From the NCBI GenBank assembly GCA_946183145.1, contig CAMGZM010000010.1, positions 41,410 to 105,409 on the forward strand: a stretch of DNA of 64,000 bases. The letters are read 5' to 3'. Source of the DNA: an uncultured Fretibacterium sp. (GTDB taxonomy: Bacteria; Synergistota; Synergistia; Synergistales; Aminobacteriaceae). Below are positions 57,998 through 64,000 of this stretch, piece after piece. The notes beneath the pieces are model-generated. The model made no database searches and had not been told where the DNA came from. It saw only the letters and a list, made by a program, of their open reading frames with translations. The stretch's first letter is position 1; each line of letters opens with the position of its first letter. The position numbers and the translations under genes are program-made.

Positions 57998-59059
57998 ATG
58001 AGAAAAATTTACGGGTTAATATTAAGCGGAGGAAGCGGGACTCGTCTGTGGCCTTTGTCGCGCGGGAATTTCCCCAAACAGTTCATCAGTCTTTACGGCG
58101 ACAAAACATTATTGCAGTCTACACTTCTGCGAATGGTCAACATGATTCCTCTTGAGACTCTGCGCGTAATATCCGGGGCGAAATGGCACGACTTAGTGAT
58201 GACTCAGGCGGGCGGGATTTTCGGTGCTGAGAATCTCCCGGAAAATTTCATCATCGAGGAGCCTTGCGCGAGGGGAACAGCTCCGGCTATATTGCTTGCC
58301 GCTGAAGATTTATTGCGTCATGGCGCGTCTGAAGATGATGTTATGATCGTCCTTCCCAGTGATGCGTATATCCGTAACACAAAGGCATTCACGGACTCAT
58401 TGAAGGCGGGAGTCAAAGCTGCTGAAGCGGGGTATATTGCGACATTGGGAATCGCTCCCGTGAGACCTGATACGGGATTCGGGTATATCCGCATGGGAGA
58501 TGAGATTTCTGACGGATATTATGAGGCAGAAAAGTTTGTTGAGAAACCTGACGCAGTTACGGCGGAAAAATATCTTTCTGACGGCAAATATTTCTGGAAC
58601 GGCGGAATATTCATCTTTACGCCTAAAAGTTTGTACCGTGAGTTAGAGCATTCTGACCCGGAATTATACGCGGCGGCCATGAAAGGAAATCTGCGGGAAA
58701 ATTTTGCGTCCGTCAAAAATATCTCGTTCGATTATGCCGTGATGGAGAAGGCTGAAAGAGTCGCTGTCGTTCCTCTTGCCGGTTCTGGATGGTCTGACGT
58801 GGGATCATGGGACGCTCTTCATGATGATGTAATGCCGTGCGATGAACACAATAACGTAACGGCGGGTAATGCTGTGATTCTTGACGGCCGTAACTGTTTT
58901 GTGCATTCGCGGGAAAAACTTGCGGTGCTGAATATGGTTGATGATATTGTTGTTGTTGATACGCCTGACGCGCTTTTCATCACGAGGCGGGGAGCGTCTC
59001 AGGAAGTCAGGAAAGCCGTAAAATTCCTCAGGGATAACGGAATGTCCGACAAAGTTTAA
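57998..59059 (+). CDS. Mannose-1-phosphate guanylyltransferase
   Basis: LILSGGSGTRLWPLSRGNFPKQF; FVEKPD; WNGGIFIF; GSGWSDVGSWDAL. Confidence 0.93.
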   Translation: MRKIYGLILSGGSGTRLWPLSRGNFPKQFISLYGDKTLLQSTLLRMVNMIPLETLRVISGAKWHDLVMTQAGGIFGAENLPENFIIEEPCARGTAPAILLAAEDLLRHGASEDDVMIVLPSDAYIRNTKAFTDSLKAGVKAAEAGYIATLGIAPVRPDTGFGYIRMGDEISDGYYEAEKFVEKPDAVTAEKYLSDGKYFWNGGIFIFTPKSLYRELEHSDPELYAAAMKGNLRENFASVKNISFDYAVMEKAERVAVVPLAGSGWSDVGSWDALHDDVMPCDEHNNVTAGNAVILDGRNCFVHSREKLAVLNMVDDIVVVDTPDALFITRRGASQEVRKAVKFLRDNGMSDKV

Positions 59060-59071
59060 CACGAAAAATTT

Positions 59072-59102
59072 ATCCCGGTCTCAAGCAAAAAGGCCGGGAA
59101 TT
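59072..59102. terminator. Terminator between convergent genes
   Basis: tcccggtctcaagcaaaaaggccggga. Confidence 0.6.
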
Positions 59103-59107
59103 TCTTT

Positions 59108-60016
59108 TCACACAATCAAGTCAACAATTAACCCGTTAATCAGAGAATAGAGAATCACGAACGCGATATAGCCCGCGAATTTCCATGAAGGCAAAACGAT
59201 TTTCAGCGCGCCCAAGTTCGTTATCTTTGTCGCAGGCCCCGTAATCATGAATGCACTTGCGCTCGCCATGCTCATACCGTCAGCAAGCCACATCTGCAAT
59301 AACGGGATTGTACCTCCTCCGCACGCGTATAAAGGCACTCCGATTGTTGCGGCCATGAGTACGCCGAAACCGTTTTTTCGCCCGAAAAGTTTTGCGAACG
59401 ACTCCGCCGGAACGTAGCGCATGAATAACGCCGTAAGAATTATCCCCGCTAAAAACCATCCGCCTGTAGCTTTCACGTTGCGCCAAAAATTTTTCACGTA
59501 GCGCATAAATATATTGGGATCTGTATCACGGTTCGTTGTCTCGTAGAATCCTGAGAAGCTGAAGAACTTTTCACCCGTGAATTTCCCGTAAAGATTCACA
59601 GCAAGCCCCGCGAAAATTCCGCACATAAAGCACGAAATCACACGAACGGTTAAAGCCGTCGCGCCTAATGCTGAAGAGTACACGATTAACTGAGGGTTGA
59701 GAAGGATTGAAGCCATCATGAAGGACGCAAGCCAGTCCTCGCGCATTCCCTGATGACTGAACGAGGCCGCAATCGGAATTGTGCCGTACATGCAAAGCGG
59801 CGAGGCAATGCCCAGTATGCACGCCGGAACAATCCCGAAAAGGCTTAATTTCTTGTTGCTTAATGACGCGAAAAGGGAGTGAATTTTCTCCTTGCAGAAA
59901 ACAGATACAAACGATCCTATAGCCATTCCCAAAAGCCAATAGAAATATATCTGCTCAAGCTGGAGTGTGAAATAGTACCAGAGATAAATCGACTCCCTGC
60001 GTAAAATGTTAATCAA
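59108..60016 (-). CDS. YraQ/DUF318-type permease
   Basis: GIASPLCMYGTIPIAASF; GVPLYACGGGTIPLLQMWLADGMSMASASAFMITGPATKI. Confidence 0.85.
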   Translation of the reverse strand: MINILRRESIYLWYYFTLQLEQIYFYWLLGMAIGSFVSVFCKEKIHSLFASLSNKKLSLFGIVPACILGIASPLCMYGTIPIAASFSHQGMREDWLASFMMASILLNPQLIVYSSALGATALTVRVISCFMCGIFAGLAVNLYGKFTGEKFFSFSGFYETTNRDTDPNIFMRYVKNFWRNVKATGGWFLAGIILTALFMRYVPAESFAKLFGRKNGFGVLMAATIGVPLYACGGGTIPLLQMWLADGMSMASASAFMITGPATKITNLGALKIVLPSWKFAGYIAFVILYSLINGLIVDLIV

Positions 60017-60941
60017 TGCTCACAAAGTCGTATTCACGCGAGCCGAGTCCGATTTCAGCGGCGTGTTCAACCGTGTGAATGCCGTGGCGTGATTCCATGC
60101 GCTTAATGAGTGATGCTCCGTCCGGGGCTTTGTAGACGAGATCAACACATGCCTGATCGAGCGCAACAGGGTCAAGAGAGCCTAATATACCGATGTCGTG
60201 CATGTCAGGAGCTGCGGGATTCCCATCACAATCACAGTCAACGCTGAGATGATTCATGACGCTGATATACATAATGCGCTTGCCGTTGCCGAGGCTGTCG
60301 GAGATTGCTTTAGCCGCTTCAGCCATTGACTCTAAGAAGTCATCCTGCTTGTCGTACCAGATTGAGCCGGATTCTTTTGTGCCTGCGGTGTGAATTATGA
60401 CTTTTCCGCGAGGCGAGGCGATTCCGATTGAGATATTCTTGATTGCGCCGCCGAAACCGCCCATCGCATGGCCCTTGAAGTGTGTCAATACGAGGACAAA
60501 ATCATAGTTCTTGAAGTGCGAGCCTACGACATCTCTTGTGAGGTGCTTTCCGCCTTTTACGGGCAAATCAATTTCGCCTTCCTCGTCAAGAATATCAACC
60601 TTTGCGATTTTCGTGAAGCCGTGATCTTCCGCAACCTGCCTGTGAAGTGCTGTTCTTGAGCGTGATCCTCCGTAAGCTGTATTGCCCTCGATGATTGTGC
60701 CGTTGACTTTCTTCACGAGTCCCTCGATTAATGCGGGTGAAAGGTAATGCGTGTTTCCCGCTTCGCCTGTGCTGAGTTTCACTGCGACTCGCCCTTCTGC
60801 CTCACGGCCTAGCTTGTTGTAGATGGCCATTAATCCGGCGGGTGATATGTCTTTGGTGAAATACACTGCGGGAGCTGCGAATGATGATGACGCGAATGTG
60901 AAAATGAATATTGCTGTGAGAAGTAATGTTACGTGCTTCAT
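60009..60941 (-). CDS. Secreted DUF362-domain protein
   Basis: VLTHFKGHAMGGFGGAIKNISIGIASPRGK; GSLDPVALDQACVDLV. Confidence 0.88.
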   Translation of the reverse strand: MKHVTLLLTAIFIFTFASSSFAAPAVYFTKDISPAGLMAIYNKLGREAEGRVAVKLSTGEAGNTHYLSPALIEGLVKKVNGTIIEGNTAYGGSRSRTALHRQVAEDHGFTKIAKVDILDEEGEIDLPVKGGKHLTRDVVGSHFKNYDFVLVLTHFKGHAMGGFGGAIKNISIGIASPRGKVIIHTAGTKESGSIWYDKQDDFLESMAEAAKAISDSLGNGKRIMYISVMNHLSVDCDCDGNPAAPDMHDIGILGSLDPVALDQACVDLVYKAPDGASLIKRMESRHGIHTVEHAAEIGLGSREYDFVSID

Positions 60942-61024
60942 GCTTATAGCCTCCTGTAAAAATTTGTGGAATGAGGCAAAAATAAACGCTGAAGCGTGGT
61001 TTACGTCAAGGAAAAAATTGCGGG

Positions 61025-61627
61025 TTAAATCATGCGGTAAAACTGTATTAACTCTTCACGCGGTGAATTTGGGTCGCTTATGAGGTGAAATCCGCTTTTT
61101 GTGTAAAAGTCTATGAGGCTGTTATTGTTCTCTGCGTCAAGGAAGGCTATCATTCCGCCGGCCATGTCCTGAATATCATAGACAGTATCAAGAGCAATAT
61201 CGAGAAGTTCTTTGCCCGTGATTTTTTCGTTAAGTCCGTAAGAAAAATTTTTGCCGAGTTGTGCAATAAGATAGCCCGCCGCTGAATACGTCTGTGTTTC
61301 TTCGCTGAATCTTGCGACACGCTCAATTTTCCGCCTCCATGTATTGCTCGGAATATCTTTCACGCCGACTCTGAAGGGCTTTACAGTCAGCGCAAAATAT
61401 CCCATAAGCAAGCCGGGCATTTCTCTGGACAGCACAAAGTAAGTTACAGACTGCTGTTTTTTCGTGAACTCTATTGCGTTATGCTTGAGGAAATATTCAA
61501 TGTCAGGATTCTTGGGGCATGTGAACGATGAAATAGAATCCTGCAATATCTTTTTCGCCGCGCTTTCATCTTTGCTTTCAATGTAACTGCGTATGTTTAC
61601 CCCGTAAAAGCGGTCTTCAAGTTTCAT
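61025..61627 (-). CDS. GNAT-like acetyltransferase, possible toxin
   Basis: AAGYLIAQLGKNFSYGLNEKITGKELLDIALD...GGMIAFLDAENNNSLIDFYTKSGFHLI. Confidence 0.7.
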   Translation of the reverse strand: MKLEDRFYGVNIRSYIESKDESAAKKILQDSISSFTCPKNPDIEYFLKHNAIEFTKKQQSVTYFVLSREMPGLLMGYFALTVKPFRVGVKDIPSNTWRRKIERVARFSEETQTYSAAGYLIAQLGKNFSYGLNEKITGKELLDIALDTVYDIQDMAGGMIAFLDAENNNSLIDFYTKSGFHLISDPNSPREELIQFYRMI

Positions 61628-61629
61628 AA

Positions 61630-61836
61630 TTATTCGGATGTCCTTTCTTTTTCTTTCAGCTGCTTCATGTATTCTACACCCTGCTTAAGTATTCTCAGTG
61701 CTTCTTCAGGGTCGGTAATGTGCTTTACGCTTGCTTTTGGCCGGGGCATAGGCTCAGAATCGAGCATCTTTACGAAATTTCCTACTTCTACGGAGCCTTC
61801 TATCGTGAAATCTTTGAATATGCTTGACGTTGCCAT
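61630..61836 (-). CDS. Small protein upstream of GNAT, possible antitoxin
   Basis: 68 aa, stop codon 2 nt from GNAT start. Confidence 0.5.
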   Translation of the reverse strand: MATSSIFKDFTIEGSVEVGNFVKMLDSEPMPRPKASVKHITDPEEALRILKQGVEYMKQLKEKERTSE

Positions 61837-61919
61837 GAAGTTACATCTCCTTCCATAATTTTTATGATTATAGCAGAGTGTACAATTATCACCGTTTATC
61901 ACAGGGAGGACATATCATC

Positions 61920-62816
61920 ATGAATGAAGTATACATTTTCAACACAGCGAAATCAGCCGTGAAATCAATCATACTCACAGCATCAGTATATCCCAAGCCC
62001 GGACTGATTACCCCAATCGACAATAACGCGTTAGACGGAACAGAATTTCCCGCACTTGTCGACTCGGCAATGTCATTGTTTCAGTGTTTCATCAATCTCG
62101 CATCAGCAGGAGCAGACACGGAGACTCTGAGTCCTTCTGACGCGTTCACGATCCTCAAATCACCCGGCAAAATCGGAAGCAACGACTCACTTCTCGCATC
62201 TCGCGGAAAACTCTCAATGAAGGGTCATATATTGCTGATGGGACTCATTTGCGCCGCAGCAGGAAGACTCTTAGCGCAGAAACGCATTCTCACTCCCAGC
62301 GCGCTAACTCTCACGGCCTCAGCATTCGCACAGGGAATCACAGAGCGCGAATTATGGCCATTAACCGAAAACGCAAGCGGGAAAATCTTGACGGCGGGTG
62401 AAAGGTCTTACATCACATACGGGATTGAAGGCTGCCGGGGCGAATCAGAGCACGGATATATTAACATCATGAAAGCTCTTGAGACTCTCCGAAAACTTGA
62501 AGCGACTCAGGGACAATTGAACACTCGCGAAATGATGACTCATACTCTAATAACGATAATGGCGGAACTGCAAGACACAAATATTTCTGCGAACGGCGGA
62601 ATCGGTGAGTTAATGCGTGTTCAGAAGGAAGCAAAAGAAATCCTCAGTGCGGGCGGAATGCTCACAGCTGAGGGCGTTAATGCTGTTCTGAATATGGACA
62701 AAAATTTGCGTCTGCGCGGAGTCTCGCCTGATGGTAGCAGCGTAATTCTGTCATGCGCTGTATTGATTCGTGAGCTTGTGAAGATGAGACTGACACGCTC
62801 AGGTTATGACGAGTGA
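61920..62816 (+). CDS. Triphosphoribosyl-dephospho-CoA synthase-like (CitG/MdcB) protein
   Basis: ASVYPKPGLITPIDNNALDGTEFPALVDSAMSL; TYGIEGCRGESEHGY. Confidence 0.75.
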   Translation: MNEVYIFNTAKSAVKSIILTASVYPKPGLITPIDNNALDGTEFPALVDSAMSLFQCFINLASAGADTETLSPSDAFTILKSPGKIGSNDSLLASRGKLSMKGHILLMGLICAAAGRLLAQKRILTPSALTLTASAFAQGITERELWPLTENASGKILTAGERSYITYGIEGCRGESEHGYINIMKALETLRKLEATQGQLNTREMMTHTLITIMAELQDTNISANGGIGELMRVQKEAKEILSAGGMLTAEGVNAVLNMDKNLRLRGVSPDGSSVILSCAVLIRELVKMRLTRSGYDE

Positions 62817-64000
62817 TTGCGCTTCACGATTCTTTTTAGTGCCGCATATGATTTTTCGCCGATAATTTTCCGCAGTAACTTCTTGGTGAAGGTAGGTATA
62901 AGATAAATGAAAGCAACAGGAAATGACGGTAATTTTACGCCGTGTTTTTTCAGGAAAACATAAATATCCGGTTCATTGCCTTCAGGTATTCCCATGAAGT
63001 GATTGTAGACGGCATTGGCTTTTTCGTAGCGTAAATGTTTTCTGTATTCGTTTACGTCAAATATTCCTGTGAACTTGTCCAGCTTCCCTATCGCATCAAG
63101 AGTCATCATTACCTGCATGCACTTGCGGCATGAAGAGCAGTTCACAGCGTGGCGGACATCTGAGTCATATGACCTGCACGAACAAGGACTCATATATTTC
63201 TGTGCAATCTCCCACTCCGAAAGCCTTTCTATTTTCTGAGTCCTCTCGTACTGGCAGCCGTCTGTAACAAGTTCAAGCTGTTCCGTCTGTATAAGGGGAA
63301 CTGAATACGGTTCGGAAAACTCTGAAAAATCTGCTCCCTTACGCTTCAGTCCGAACTTAAGCGTCTGATTGTAGCTGAAACAGTTTGAAGTGTAGTATTT
63401 ATTTATACCTCTCTGAAGTCCCATAACGCACGAATAATTAGCAAAATATCCCATCTGCATTGAAACGCCGTAATACAATTTATATGTGAACGCATGAAAG
63501 TTTGAGATCACCAGATGAAGAGGAAGCCCTAATTCATCGGCAGCCTTTTTGTTTGCATTGTATCTTTCGAGGCACAAATCCATAGATTGCTTCTGCAAAA
63601 AATCTCCGTTCCAGCCTGTATCCATGAAAAAAAGTGCGTTGACTCTGTAATCAAGATCATCTTCCTTCACGTACCTGTCATAAACCGTAGAGAGAGAATC
63701 AACTCCGCATGACAGCCCCGTGCCGATAATATTCGGGTTTCCGTCAGCAATCTTGAAGCCGTCAACAGTAAAATTTACGCGGGATAAATCATCGCTGAAA
63801 TCGCAGAGTATTCGCCAAAGGTTATTCGTTACGTTCTTGTAGAGTTTCTTCGAGACAGGGCCATGAATGTGAAGATCCTGCTTGTAGTACATTGCAATGT
63901 AGAGAGGAATTAACACAAACGCATCATATACATCACTTGCGAGCATATGCGCATCTTCATCTTTTACAGCAAGCCAAATTACTGGCTCAAAACTAGGTAA
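62804..64000 (-). CDS. PP-loop/QueC-like ATPase-type protein, N-terminus beyond window
   Basis: IGTGLSCGVDSLSTVYDRY; C-terminal Cys cluster PCSCRSYDSDVRHAVNCSSCRKC; frame open to window end. Confidence 0.5.
   Translation of the reverse strand, partial: LPSFEPVIWLAVKDEDAHMLASDVYDAFVLIPLYIAMYYKQDLHIHGPVSKKLYKNVTNNLWRILCDFSDDLSRVNFTVDGFKIADGNPNIIGTGLSCGVDSLSTVYDRYVKEDDLDYRVNALFFMDTGWNGDFLQKQSMDLCLERYNANKKAADELGLPLHLVISNFHAFTYKLYYGVSMQMGYFANYSCVMGLQRGINKYYTSNCFSYNQTLKFGLKRKGADFSEFSEPYSVPLIQTEQLELVTDGCQYERTQKIERLSEWEIAQKYMSPCSCRSYDSDVRHAVNCSSCRKCMQVMMTLDAIGKLDKFTGIFDVNEYRKHLRYEKANAVYNHFMGIPEGNEPDIYVFLKKHGVKLPSFPVAFIYLIPTFTKKLLRKIIGEKSYAALKRIVKRNHSS

Overview
This is a 64 kb bacterial window (diderm; LPS-export and flagellar genes present; gene content is loosely reminiscent of gut Synergistota, low confidence). 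Most of it is ordinary housekeeping: pfkA, ligA, lysS, lptAB, ksgA, galE, nth, a Lon-like protease, hsp20 and others. I saw no rRNA, tRNA or CRISPR array. The accessory content contains the interesting signals. (1) A TnpB/omegaRNA landscape: two tnpB genes without tnpA (one lacks the zinc ribbon and the canonical RuvC-II Glu), plus two decayed elements. One of these is a ~358 bp mini-element that keeps both ends and a guide-RNA-like scaffold but no tnpB. Its stems differ from the full element by pairing-preserving changes. (2) A decayed HaeII-like restriction-modification locus: the REase remnant has lost its N-terminus and is cut at its C-terminus by the tnpB element, next to an intact C5 methyltransferase and a short Mrr-like protein. 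(3) A GNAT / acyl-carrier-protein / adenylation-enzyme / micro-membrane-protein / SSS-symporter operon, preceded by consensus TTGACA and TATAAT hexamers separated by a C10 tract, a candidate phase-variable promoter. (4) A 1841-aa FliD with about 11 degenerate inserted modules. (5) A 29-nt palindromic repeat embedded in two different ORFs in different reading frames. All family calls come from motif recognition only; no searches were run.
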